Of a DNA stretch of 64,000 nucleotides, positions 22,640-33,988 are shown piece after piece (positions within the stretch are counted from its first letter, which is position 1; every line of letters starts with the position of its first letter). A program made the position numbers and the translations under genes. The notes beneath the pieces are model-generated. The model was given only the letters and a program-made list of their open reading frames with translations, was not told where the DNA came from and searched no databases. The stretch lies in NCBI GenBank assembly GCA_026874595.1, contig CM049320.1:33640214-33704213 (forward strand). Direction: 5' to 3'. This DNA comes from Sipunculus nudus (lineage: Eukaryota; Annelida; Sipuncula; Golfingiida; Sipunculidae).

Positions 22640-25390
22640 CTCCCCTTACTCTGCTATCATAATGTAGTTTCTGACCTGTTTAACAGATGTTCGGACGGGC
22701 CATTCTTTTAAGACAGAAATTTTGTCGATATCAGTTTGAATTCCATCTCTGGACACCACATGACCCTGGTATTTTACCTTTTGACACTTTGAAGGATTGA
22801 TTTTTAATCCCGCCTTTTCCAGCCGTCGATACACTTTCTCGAGCTTGTCTAAGTGTTCGTCAAAAGTTTTGGAAAAGACAATGATATCATCTAAATATAA
22901 TAAACAGTTCTCTAAATGTAAATTTTCCATGGTAGTTTGCATAATTCTGTGGAACGTTGAAGGAGCACAGACAAGACCGAAGGGCATAACATTAAACTGA
23001 AATAAACCTAACGGGCCGACCGTGAATGCCGTCTTTGCTTTGTCAGATTCTTCCACTTCGACCTGCCAGTACTTTTTTCTCATGTCAATGGAGGAGAAAA
23101 AGCATGCACCTACTAGCGAATCTGAGGTTTCGTCTATTTTCTGTAGAGCGTGGGCGTCTCTTACCGTCCTGGTATTCAATGCTCGATAATCGAAGCAGAA
23201 CCGTAAACTTGAATCTGGTTTGCGTACCAAAACTCTCGGAGAGGTATAATGACATTTTTTTCCATCATGTATTTTAAATGTTGTCTTACCTCCTTATAAA
23301 GATGGGGTGGTATTCGTGGCATTAGTTCTACCAAGATAAAAATCTCCAGCGGAGAAAATATGACTGAATTTAGGGAAAAGACCTCGGATATTAGAGATCT
23401 GTTCGGTTGACAGCTCTGGACCCAGCCGTATATTATCAAGGCACTGTTCTGTCGAGTCGCACCCTAAGGGGGGATCAATTAAAGTGACCCGCTGTAGTGC
23501 ACAAACCACAGTTTTAGCTGGTACAGTTATGTCATGCTTAGTCATATTGTAAACTTCAACAGGAATTCGCTGATTTGATCCTGAAGATAAGTCAAGAGAC
23601 CATAACCTAGGTGTCACTACTAGTCCATTGGGTAATGAGGGGTGAATTTTCATTTCAGTGGTCCGTGCTCTAGTGCTACCATTGATAATCAATTTCTGCA
23701 GTGGGGCTATCTTAACAGGTTTTCTGTTAATAACATTCCCATCAGCATCCAGGGAATGTTTTGCTATGGAAGAGAGGCATTTAAAGGCCACTTGCCACGA
23801 GGTAGACACTTTCTTTGTCTGATGCTTGTAGTGGTCCAAGCACAAATGAAGTACATTTGTACCTATAATGAAAGGTACCTCAGAATTAAATTCTGTATCA
23901 GTAACCACAAACACAGGTACAGCGACTTCTGAATTTAAGTCGGGAAAGACTAAATTTAGGTCCAGTATGCCTCGAAATTTTAAACCGTATCTACCTTCAA
24001 AGTTTTTATAACAGTTTGAACAGGGACTTGGGCAAAGTGCTGATCATAGAAAGATTCTGACATTGTAGTTACCTGAGCCCCCGTATCTAACAGACCGACC
24101 GTTTCTATGCCTTCAACCAAAACATTAACCTTAACAATGTTACCAAAAAGTGAAGCGCTTGAAACAGATGGCCCACCCCTCACAGTTCTGTGGGTCTCAG
24201 TGTCGTATTTGGCATGGCAATTTTCAACCGTGTGTGATCTATATTTACATCTTGTACACAAAGGTCTACTTATTGGTTCTGACTTGTTAACATTTGTTCG
24301 ATTTCTTTGTGTTTGTGGGGCTGTTGTGAAAGTATTATCTCTAAGCGGTCTTATTTTTCTCTAGAGAAGCAACCCGATTGTCTATTTTAGAAATAGTATC
24401 TAACAGTTTCTGTAATAGAGTTTAATCAACAGACGCGTTAACCTGATGTGCTTTTGCTGCGGGTTTGACGATTGTTTCATGTTTATCAAGGGCATTTTCT
24501 TTTATGCGTGCGGCAGCGTGAATGTCATCAAAATCAGCTCCCAGATCAAATTTATTTTTGAGAGCTAATTGAATTATCTCGTTTCGCAGACCATTGTAGA
24601 ACCTAGAGCGTAGCATCTTTGCAACCTCCGTAGGAGAGATACCCTCAGCTTGTTTTATTAAATCTACGAGCTTTTGTATCCTACAACTCCATAAAACTAC
24701 AGATTCTTTTGGTAACTGTTCAGCAGAATAAAACCGCTGGCGCAATTGCCAAAACTTTGCCTAAAATAGTATCAAACTTGTCTATGACGTCATAGGGCGA
24801 AGCATTCTCACCCATGACCAATACTGCTTCAGCAGCGACACCCCGTACAGAGCTACGAATAACCTGCATGATACTATCTTTATGCATGCCCTGTGTATTT
24901 ATTAGGCATCTAATATGATGCACCCACTGTCTATAGCCGATACCATCTTTTTATCCCTGGAAACAAGGGTACCCTTGGAAGGGTTTGAGATGAAGGCTGG
25001 GAGGGACGAAAGGAAGGCTGCTCAGTCTTTACTTCTCCCCGCTGTTTTTGCATCGTTCCCAGTCTATTTACCAGTGTCTCTACCAGTGTCACTGGTTAAT
25101 GTGGCGAATTGAGAAACAAGTGTCTCAACCGTGTCTGTTAATACAGTATTCAATTTGATAAGGGTGGTTATCTCATCCGCATGTGAACTTTTTGTGATAG
25201 ATAAGCTCAATATACATTTTGTATACTGTCGAAGTGACACCCCTGACAATTGATCTAAAGCTTTCTGTACAGACTCGAGGGTTACAAAGACTATGTAACC
25301 TCGGGTCCTTTGGATGTGAAAAAATCTGCTAATTCTGTTTCGCAAGCATCCGCCGGTACACCTGTTACCGTAACAGTTCGGGAAGTGATC
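22640..25390 (-). pseudogene. Decayed Gypsy retrotransposon (gag, protease, RT)
   Basis: On the minus strand, a gag start near 25390 (MITSRTVTVTGVPADA...) soon meets a stop, and Gag helices then continue in other frames to 24422. A CCHC knuckle (CTRCKYRSHTVENC) and protease LLDTGAQVTTM lie at about 24050-24261. A spacer runs to 23294. RT with the YLDDIIVF active-site box lies at 22646-23230, plus its upstream part at 23176-23439. At least four frame breaks are present. Sequence past the RT (RNase H, integrase) is missing: the RT ends at NYIMIAE and is followed directly by a purine-rich run (minus AAGGGGAG) and an A/T homopolymer. This is a different lineage from the copy at 49719. I could not define LTRs. 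The right limit may reach about 26290. Confidence 0.75.
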
Positions 25391-26293
25391 ATCTTGATCA
25401 ACAATGTAACAGTAAATGTCAAAGTGCTTAATCTTATTCTATCATAGTAAAGAAAAGTTATCTACAATTTCTGGTGAAAAGTAAAGTCGAAACTGGCAGA
25501 AGGAATGAGAGTAAAGTCATAGAAACTCATTTACCTTGCAACAAGGCTTTGTTGTGGTCATGTGAACAATACTTGAATGCAGTTATTCTAGTAAGGCTTT
25601 TAAAAAAATAATATAAAGTAAATTGATAAATATATTGTGGCCAAGGTGTTTCCGGCAATATTGAAAAATTCTAAACTGATTTTGATTCTATCAACTAACT
25701 TATTAAATAAGCACAAGGTGTACTGCCTACTGTTTCATCAAACTTAAAACACCCTGAGGTATTCAGTGTCTCTAAATTATCTTTAAATATAAATTTTTTT
25801 ATATCAATTATTCACTAATTAATATCACATAAAGTTATCAATACTACCTATGACTTAAAACATGTCTCAATACACTTATAAATACAAGCGTAGCTTACCA
25901 GTCCAGTATGACAAGACCTCCAATACAGCTGTCCAATGTAAACACACAACACCGAGTCCATACACTCAACAAATGCAGTAAAAGTTCGTTGACACTTCCG
26001 CTAGAGGTCCCCAGCGTTTCCAAGGCGGCTCCAATTTCTCGGGTGAAGTCACTTTTGAGCACAAATGTTCGTTTTAAAACGAACCAGCGATAATTCAACT
26101 GAAGTGTAAATCACAAGTCCACACTTTTTCCTGTTTGAATGAAGCCATGAGAAAGTTTTGAGGTTCATCACGTCTATACCTCTTTCAGCGACGACACGGT
26201 TCCTTGCACACGGGGCCCACGCGTGAGGATAGCGGTCACCTGTTGTTTTGGCTCCAACTTGCTTCTATAATGTGCCTATATTGAACGAACCAT

Positions 26294-26348
<55 letters not shown>

Positions 26349-26639
26349 GTACAAGGAAGTACAGTACATTATATGCAATGAATAGAAATATGAAATGCAT
26401 GAAAGATATACAGAAAGAAGGAAAGAAAAATGAAAGTTCAGTCCATACCTATTACAAAATCGGTTGAAAATTAATCAATTAGCGTTTTAACCTCATCGGA
26501 GGTCAAATGTGAGGAACATATTCCACCTTTGCATTCTATCAATCCTGAAATCGAAATTAATGGATGTTGTTACCTTCATCATCTCTTAAGTATCTTTATA
26601 TTTCTAATTTCGCGTTGTATCCCATAGTTGTGCATCTGA
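25391..26639. other. Region right of the decayed Gypsy, unassigned
   Basis: It may be the 5' untranslated region and LTR of the Gypsy pseudogene (minus strand), but no TG...CA pair could be matched because the other LTR is missing. A 13-bp motif from the Penelope flank (ATGTGAACAATAC) recurs at 25560. A TA run lies at 26297-26346. Confidence 0.4.
26297..26346. repeat. TA microsatellite
   Basis: A (TA)n of about 50 bp between the Gypsy pseudogene region and the LINE fragment. Confidence 0.95.
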
Positions 26640-27340
26640 CTTTCCCGAATTCGTAAGATGCCTCCAAGTACACCAATTGAGGTAAAGTGAGCTCCCTTTG
26701 TCAGAAAATTTACAAAGTCATTTGCAACATCCTGCATGTATAGAAATAAAATTTATAAAGCATGAGCTGATTATATTTATTAGTGCCGGAGAGCCCTCTA
26801 ATCCATGTACAATTTCTTTTAACTTATGCTTTAATAACCAGGTTTGACAGCCGTAAAAAGAACAACAATAAGAGTGAAATAGCCTGTTCTTAACCTTGCT
26901 AGACAGACAACCGAAATTCTCCGTTAAGGTTTAAAGCTTGCAAATAAATTCGACTCTTTTACAGAAGTCATTGCTATCAGATAAGTTCCATGTGACTGTA
27001 TTCCCCAAATACTGTACAGAATCCTGACATTCTAGGGAAACACAAATTAAAAACGATCTTATCTGATCTAGCTGGATACACCAAGTTAAAAAAAAAACTT
27101 TTTTTCTTTGCGTTATGAAACATATCAAATTCTTCAGCATATGTTTCACACACTTTAACCATCTGTTGAGGCCCCGTCCGAGTCCGACATACGAGCGTAA
27201 GATCGTCCGCACAGCCAACAGCACCAGCAAAATAATTTCCAATATAGCATCCTATTCCCTTATTTGTGAGACGTTTTAAAAGCTCGTCCATATAATTATT
27301 AAACAGGAGGGGAATAATTCAACCCTTTGGCGTAAACTAT
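26640..27340 (-). pseudogene. LINE reverse transcriptase fragment (catalytic end)
   Basis: Minus-strand reading gives NNYMDELLKRL, GIGCYIGNYFAGAVGCADDL (the YADD box mutated to CADD) and RTGPQQMVKVCETYAEEFDM. Frame shifts are followed by SVQYLGN and LFHSYCCSFYGCQTWLLKHK, the usual tail of a bivalve CR1/jockey-type LINE. It is broken by a shift in the Lys-rich segment near 27100 and by stops. The 5' limit near 27340 abuts the tail of another LINE. Confidence 0.75.
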
Positions 27341-27539
27341 TATTAGCACCAAACTGTTCAGATTCAACATCATTCCATTTTGTCCTTTTTCATTGAAAAT
27401 AAGTCACAAAAGATATACATATAACAGACTTAACATATGAAGCATGACATAAATCATACAAAACATGACATGAGAACTGCGTACAAGAACATACATGACA
27501 AACAAAACAAAACATTATTTTACATTCAGTTAACCAATA

Positions 27540-27714
27540 TACCTTTACTTCTCTTTTATTTTTAAATCTGATTGTAACAGAGCAGATTTGACTCTTTCTT
27601 TTAATCCTGAGGGAGCTTTCCTCTTTTTGTTGCTATTATTTTTTCGATTGTCCAGACTTCATTAATGAATGAGAGGAAGCCTTGGAAGGTTGGTTTCCTT
27701 TCATAACAGCTGCT

Positions 27715-27770
<56 letters not shown>

Positions 27771-28370
27771 ACAACTAAAGAAAGCACATTCATCCAAACA
27801 TATTCAATATTACTCAGTAGTACATTACTATCTGTCTGTTTCAATGTTAATTCCCGAGAGGATTGTTCATTAAAAAATTTTTGAATGTCCAACCATAAAT
27901 TGAAGGTGAATGGGCATTCCCAAAAATTGTGCATCATTGAATCATCTGTTTCTTTACAAAAAGTGCATTTATTTGTATTAATTGTATTTTTTTGTAGAGA
28001 TAAGGGTTAAAAGTAAGCCTTCTATGTAGAATATAATACTGGAACATGCAAAGTTTTGAAGATATTGTTGTTACGTAAATCTTAGAGAACCCCTGATAAA
28101 CATCTTCATCTGATATACTTAAATCATTTTCCATTTTGTTATCACTTTATAAAGTGCTACTTTTAGCTTATCAACAAAATTATTATATATTTGGATAGTA
28201 CCTTTATTATTGTCTGGAAACGTTTTTATATTACTATTTAATTCTAATTTAAGTTAAGAAAGTAAATATTACATTTGTATTTATAACATAATTCTTGATA
28301 GCTTATGAAACAAGCTTTCTCTTGTACATGTTTTACCAAATCTTTTATATATACAACACCACTGTCATAC
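27540..28370 (-). pseudogene. Tx1/L1-like LINE, C-terminal part
   Basis: Reading the minus strand, SKLCMFQYYILHRRLTFNPY and then a Cys segment and MMHNFWECPFTFNLWLDIQK match the C-terminal 'L-Q-x-x-I-L-H-R' and 'H-x-F-W-E-C' region of Tx1/L1-type LINEs. ERKPTFQGFLSFINEVW and a Lys-rich tail end near 27548. A TA run (27722-27768) sits inside the coding region. The frame is broken. Confidence 0.7.
27722..27768. repeat. TA microsatellite inside LINE coding sequence
   Basis: A (TA)n of about 47 bp splits the C-terminal coding region of the Tx1/L1-like LINE. Confidence 0.95.
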
Positions 28371-28379
28371 AGTTTTTTT

Positions 28380-28616
28380 TTTAGCTCAGCTGACTGTTAG
28401 TCATCTGAACTATAGCGATCGCCCTTTGTCAGTCGTTCTTCCGGCCGTCTGGCCGTCCGGCCATCCGGCCGTCTGTCCGTTAACAGGGCACATATCGTAA
28501 CCGTTGGACCTGGAATCTTCTCACTTGACATCAAGGGAGGTCCATGAAAATTTTCCTTCAAAACTTGGAAATAGATCTCTGTTACTAATATTCTTTGAGT
28601 TATGGGGCTCCGAAGA
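28380..28616 (+). repeat. Family-1 element fragment inside the Tx1/L1-like LINE
   Basis: The head hairpin (TAGCTCAGCTGACTGTTAGTCATCTGA) and the GGCCGTCTGGCCGTCCGG minisatellite precede part of one monomer ending GGGGCTCCGAAGAACAC. It lies exactly where LINE coding sequence is interrupted. Confidence 0.75.
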
Positions 28617-30020
28617 ACACTGAATAGCTTTTATAAAATAATATTTCATGTCATTCCAGAAGAATTCATAATATTCAGCAGTGAGACCATCGCTTCCTGG
28701 AGATTTACCGTTTTTCATATTTTTTAAGCTGTTCAGCAGTTCATGTTCCTCAATTTCTTTTGCCCAGCCTGTATTAATTTTGGTATTTACAAGAAGGTAT
28801 TTTATTGACTTGTTAGATGTATAAAGACTGAAGTTTTCTTGTGTTTTCAATATTTCTTTAGGTTCACATATAATTTTACCATCAACATTTAATTTATTTA
28901 TAACTTTCCGGTTATAGTTGCGCTTCTCTAAATTAAGGAAGTATTTAGTTGCTTTTTTCCACTTCCTCGAACCATCTACCTTTGCTTCTTATATGGCTTC
29001 TCGTGTTTTTCTTCCATTAGTTTCTCTAAATCACATCTGACAGATTATAGTCTATTGTTGTAAGCAACTGAGATATCTAAATTTTGCAATGTTTTTTTCT
29101 GTTTCTTATTCAGCTATTTTATATTTATTTTAGTTTTTTTTTACATATGAGGAATAGCTAATTGTTGTTCCTTTAATGACCATTTTTATTGTATCCCAAA
29201 GTAAAGATTGATTAGATTCCTCATTATCTTTGACAGTATTTTCTAATTTTAACAAGATTATGATCCAGTAATAATGAGTTGTGGAACTTAAAAAAACCTG
29301 GTCCTCTGACATGATGATGACTTTTTTTACTCAGGGTTATACCTTTGTGATCAGTTTTTTAAACTAGAACTATATATACTGATTGTATGAAACCTGATAA
29401 TCCTATGAAATTAAAATATAATCTATCCTGCTGGCCGTCCAAGTTGGATTATTACGTGACCATGTATATTTCTGAAGTTCAGGATTACAATATCGCAAAA
29501 TATCAACTTTGTCTAAATCTTCCATCCTTTCGTTAATCTGTTGTCAAGTGTGATTATTAAGGGCATTAGTTTCATGTCATGTCGATCGACTGATGGTTCT
29601 TAAACAATATTCCAGTCACCTCAAGAAATTATTTTTTCATTAGATACATCGTCTATTTGAGTGAATAAATTGTTAAGGAATATCAGGTCGGATGTATTTG
29701 GTGCATACATATTGCATAGTGTTAACCTGTTTTCATTTATTGTTATGTCTAAAATAGTTAATCTCCCATTGTCATCTGTGTACATGTTACATAAGTTTCA
29801 ATTAATACTGGCACTCCCCTTGAGTTACAGCTTCCACTGTTAATAATCAAATTGTGCCCTCACTCAGAGCGCCACCTGTTAAAATCCTCAGGCACACTAT
29901 GAGTTTCCTGTAACATTATGACATCATATTTTTTACCTTGCAACCAATGAAATAATTCCCTTCTTTTTTATACCCATGTATGCCTCTGACGTTTAATGAA
30001 AATATATTTATCTGAGACAT
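28617..30020 (-). pseudogene. Tx1/L1-like LINE, endonuclease and RT entry
   Basis: From 30020 downward the minus strand gives QINIFSLNVRGIHGYKK (start of an APE-type endonuclease), QETHSVPEDFNRWR, NSRGVPVLIET, and YTWSRNNPTWTASRIDYILI near 29430. ALWDTIKMVI-like sequence lies at 29150, and LLNSLKNMKNGKSPGSDGLT with AEYYEFFWND (RT entry) at 28640-28750. Several stops and shifts are present. The RT core is missing where a family-1 repeat (28380-28616) sits, so the repeat lies at the deletion joint. Confidence 0.75.
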
Positions 30021-31329
30021 GAAATTTTAAGTGAAAAAAATCCTGTTACATCTGGAATCAAATATTTAACTGTGTGGTATTACACAGCTTTACCAATGAC
30101 TTTGCTACATTATGAATATGAGAAATTCCAATACTGACAGTACAAATCAAAGCCTTATACAAACACTAAACTTAAAACACAATACACAAACAAACAACAT
30201 AGATAAATAATAAGGAATCACTATTAACTTCCTAGTTCTAGCAGGCAGTGAGTGCTGCTGCTGGGTGAAACACCATTAAATGAAAACCATTACCTTGTTG
30301 CATCAAATTTTTAATCAAGACACATTTCTTAAAATCATCAGTCATCATCCTAATGATAATCAATAATTTAAATGGTAGTATTGTTACATTATAATTGTGG
30401 CATTAATATTTCATTTGTCATATTTCATCCTGATAACGCTTCCACTAAACCTTGATCAACACTGTCCAGGGTATATATTGTGGGTATCAAAATTGAATCT
30501 TAAAAATGCAAGGTTTTAGATAATAAAAGAAAATAAAGCCCCCTTGAAGACAAAAATTTGGCTAAATAATTGATTCAAATGTGTACATTTATGTTCAAAT
30601 TAAATTACACTGTGTAAACACCTGTGATTTTTAAAATAATATTAAATAAAGACAAGTCTCTGGTTTTGGAAAATACTTACCTTACAACTGGCACAAATAT
30701 ACGATTTTTTACACAGAGGCATGGGTTGTTTGCAACATCGTCATACATTCTCATGTTCAAACTTTTCTGCGAATGCACTAAACACATGCACAGCGGGTGT
30801 TTGGTTATATAGGGAATACACGTCTCTCATCTCAGTCTCTCCTTTTCTAGGTGTTCTCATGTCCATTTTTATAAAAACAAAGTGATCCAGGACCAGACTG
30901 TTCTAGGCTACTGTCACCGTAGCGCGCTCTGACGACTTCGCAAGCAACTGTTAAGCGGTTATCGGCGGAAAGACCACATGGCTGTTGCCAGTTTTCGGTG
31001 TGGAAGTACAGTTGGCGGCAGGTGTGTTTGCGGGGTCGGCTGACCTTGTTGTTGCTTTCTTGCTTAGGAGCAATTGATTGGAACCACCTTCATATCAATG
31101 ATAAGCCGCCCATGTCAGAACCTTACTTTCAGGTGGTTGTGGTGTGCCTGTCGCATTTGGGACGATGCTTTCCTTTTCAATTGATAATCCTCCTTTACCA
31201 AGTCTTCCACATAGAATCTTGCGGATGGATTGGCCGACTGGTTTTGACTCCGCTTTTCTCTTTGTGTTTTAAATGTTTGTTACGCATGGGTCTCGAATAA
31301 ACCTAACGATTATGTGTATGGGACCCTGA
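30021..31329. other. Unassigned, between two LINE pieces
   Basis: No convincing frame. On LINE strand orientation this could be 5' sequence or a decayed first ORF of the Tx1/L1-like element, but no motif supports that. Confidence 0.35.
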
Positions 31330-31480
31330 GTTTTTAGTTTTCCAGTTCTGTGTCTATGAAATAACCCTGAAGTTATCTCTACAGGTTAGGTCACCTTCTG
31401 GGTCTTTCGGTATAGGAATAATTACGTAAGTATTTATATCTGCTGGGACATGTCCTTGTTAAATCATAAAATGAAATAAA

Positions 31481-31531
<51 letters not shown>

Positions 31532-31695
31532 AACGGTGTGTTCCTCTAATGATATGGTCGGACTGTATAATAGATCTTCCATCGGAGTTACTAGTTTAAA
31601 ATGATTTACAGCCATCCTAACGTCAAATTCACCAATGTTGAGGGTATCCTTTGGTGAAATGTTTTTGATTGCCTGATTTACAATATTATTCAGTT
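31330..31695 (-). pseudogene. LINE fragment (region before and at start of RT)
   Basis: The minus strand encodes VKIGQLNNIVNQAIKNISPK... and DVRMAVNHFKLVTPMEDLLY. Past a TA run (31485-31527) that interrupts the frame, it gives GHVPADINTYVIIPIPKDPE then GDLTCRDNFRVIS, a classic non-LTR RT entry motif. It may be the 5' half of the LINE whose catalytic end is at 26640-27340, separated by insertion of the Tx1/L1-like LINE. That link is inferred from strand and order only. Confidence 0.55.
31485..31527. repeat. TA microsatellite inside LINE coding sequence
   Basis: A (TA)n of about 43 bp splits the LINE fragment at 31330-31695 between the linker and the RT entry motif. Confidence 0.95.
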
Positions 31696-31696
31696 G

Positions 31697-31775
31697 TCCA
31701 ATTTTCACCACAAACCTGTATCATGAGGACATAGAGACATACCACATGCTACTTTAGATAGAGTCGTCAAGCTTA
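31697..31775 (+). repeat. Decayed right part of the same older unit
   Basis: The segment matches 36425-36515 of unit A: CATGAGGACATA, CACATGCTACT, then a TAG[A/T]TATAGTCGTC-like run and TTAAACCATT. It starts where the LINE fragment at 31330-31695 ends. No ankyrin exon follows. The sequence passes straight into family-1 repeat, so this older unit has lost its exon. Confidence 0.65.
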
Positions 31776-31799
31776 TACCATTTAGATCGTCGGTTAAAA

Positions 31800-32250
31800 A
31801 ACGACAAATCGTTAGACTGTAACCGTTAGACTTAGAATTTTCTATATGTAAAATCAAGAAGAACCACTGCAAATATCCTTGGAAACATGATATTAGGTCA
31901 TGTTGACCTATATTTTGTGAACGACAGGCTAAAAACCTGATTTTGAGCAATCAATTAGTTAGACGCTAGGCCAAGAATCTTCTAACATGATATATACACA
32001 GGTCCTGGGTATAACTGCATGGAAACGTTAAATAAGGTCTTTGTAACCTATATTCTGTTTTGTAAAGTGTGGGGTAAAAACATGAATTTTAGCACCCTCG
32101 AAATAATATGTGCACATATTGTATCTGCTAGCCCTAGAATGGTCTAGTGCAATATACTAGAACGTCTTGGGCGATCTCCATGCAAACCTTAAATTAGGTC
32201 ATGGTGACCTAGATAACTGGCCAAACCCATTTTAAGCATCCAGACAGTTA
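31800..32250 (+). repeat. Diverged family-1 repeat piece
   Basis: Landmarks are GTAACCGTTAGACTTAGAAT, CCTTGGAAACATGATATTAGG and GACCTATATTTTGTGAAC. It fills the gap between the older unit fragment and the CR1-like LINE. Confidence 0.6.
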
Positions 32251-32254
32251 TAGT

Positions 32255-33988
32255 TTATTGAATGTATAAAGCGTCACAATAAAACATGAACACCCTGTGT
32301 AATACTCAATTGCGCTGTACAGACTAAAAATTCAAATAATACATTCACAATGAGATCAACTTACAACAATTAATATTAAATTAAAACAGAATATAATAAG
32401 ATCATGACCTGATTAAAAGAATGACTAAAGAGACTAAAACTAAATTGCAAATAAAATGTTGGCGTTAACCTTTCGTGTGATCGGTGTATATTTTACATAT
32501 GATAGGCAGTTTTGGAAAAATGTGTTGTTAATAAGACTTTAAATATATTAATACTGTCTTGGCATTTTATGTCGTTCGGAAGTTTATCCCCAATGGCTGA
32601 TGCAGCGCTGGTGAAGGTCCTTGACCCAAATGTTTTTGTCCTTGTCGTGGGAACCATAAGCAGATTACATTGACCGGACCTCAGAGCACGGCTGGGATTA
32701 TGCTTCTCATTTAAACCTGACAAATACTCAGGTGCCTGGCCATGCAGGCACTAGAATACCAAAAGTGCTATGTTATATTCAATTCGTGAGGAAACCGGAC
32801 GCCAGTGAAGATCCTTCATCAACGGAGTTACAGATTCAAATCTCTGGGCTCCACACACCACTTTGGCTGCACAGTTCTGTAACTTTTGCAATTTAGTAAT
32901 CACATACTTTGAGCAGACATACAATAGAGAATTAAAATAGTCCATATTTGAGCTTACAAAAGAGAGTGCATAAGTGCTTCAACTGGTGATTTGTCCAGAT
33001 AATTCTTTGTCTGTCTAATTTTAGTCAACTATTCGTAACCTATCTTGCACACATGGTTTACACTATCCAACATTTACCTGTTTGAATCACAGATTACGGC
33101 CAGATTCCTTATTTTTTAACTGGCCTTATCACTGCATTCAATACTTTTATTTCACTGACGTTTACTTTTGCCAGTTGTTGTTTTGTTCCAACAGACAGAA
33201 ATTCAGTTTGGTGTCGTTACTTTTGAGTCGATGGGTCAGCATCCATGCTCTGACATCTGAAATGGCATCCATTTCGTTCTTTTATATCCTGGTTGGTACG
33301 ATAAGTAAAGTTGGTGATCATCAGCATATCCCGCTATGAGTGGCGAGTGTTTCTCCGTCATGTCATAGAGTGAACTAAGATAGATTAGAAATATCACAGG
33401 CCCGGTGCTGCGGAACACCATATTTTAAATTAGGTTTATCAGAGATAGAGTTGTTTACCTTCATTCTCTAATCCCGATTACTCAGGTATGCCTGCAACCT
33501 ACTCAATACAGATCCTCTAACGCTATATTGGTTCTAACAAATATCTGCTAGGATATCCAAGCTGACCGTATCAAGAGCTGCACTTAAACCCAGGAGTACG
33601 GGAAGGGTAATTTTTTCATCACTTTTCATGCTGTTCATCAGGTCAGAACAAATTTTTAAAAGCAGTCTTTCAGTGCTGTTGTGATTTTTGTATGCTTCTT
33701 TTCTATTTGTAAACAAATTTATTCTTTCCAGGTGATCTACATACTGTGAAAGGGCAGCCTTTTCTATGATTTTCGAGACAAATGATAGGTTGCTGACCGG
33801 TCTATAATTTTTATAATTTAGTTCAGCTCCCGATCTCTTTAACAGAGGGGTCACAACCGCGCATTATCAGTCGCGAGGAAAGATCCTTCAAATAAAGAAC
33901 TGTTCATAATTTGTGTTATTTGTTCCAACAGGACATCAATGCACTGTTTTAATAGGTCAGTTGATATTGGGTCTAGAATGCATGACAG
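32255..33988 (-). pseudogene. CR1-like LINE, 5'-truncated
   Basis: Minus strand: ILDPISTDLLKQCIDVLLEQ (33920-33985), then LLKRSGAELNYKNYRPVSNL and SFVSKIIEKAALSQYVDHLE (33600-33854). TGPVIFLIYLSSLYDM and IAGYADDHQLYLSYQP with the YADD box lie near 33320. FNSLLYVCSKYVITKLQKLQ and LHWRPVSSRIEYNIALLVF lie at 32751-32945. The RALRSG...RTKTFGSRTF C-terminus ends near 32493. Frames are broken in several places. The right-hand part of this LINE contains the break point of the tandem duplication at 33931, so about 55 bp of it travel with every unit. Confidence 0.85.

Noticed and set aside
31021-31300. 100-codon plus-strand frame (MWKYSWRQ...) with hydrophobic stretches
   Set aside because: No homology pattern. 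It lies opposite LINE-strand sequence between two LINE fragments, so it is likely chance.
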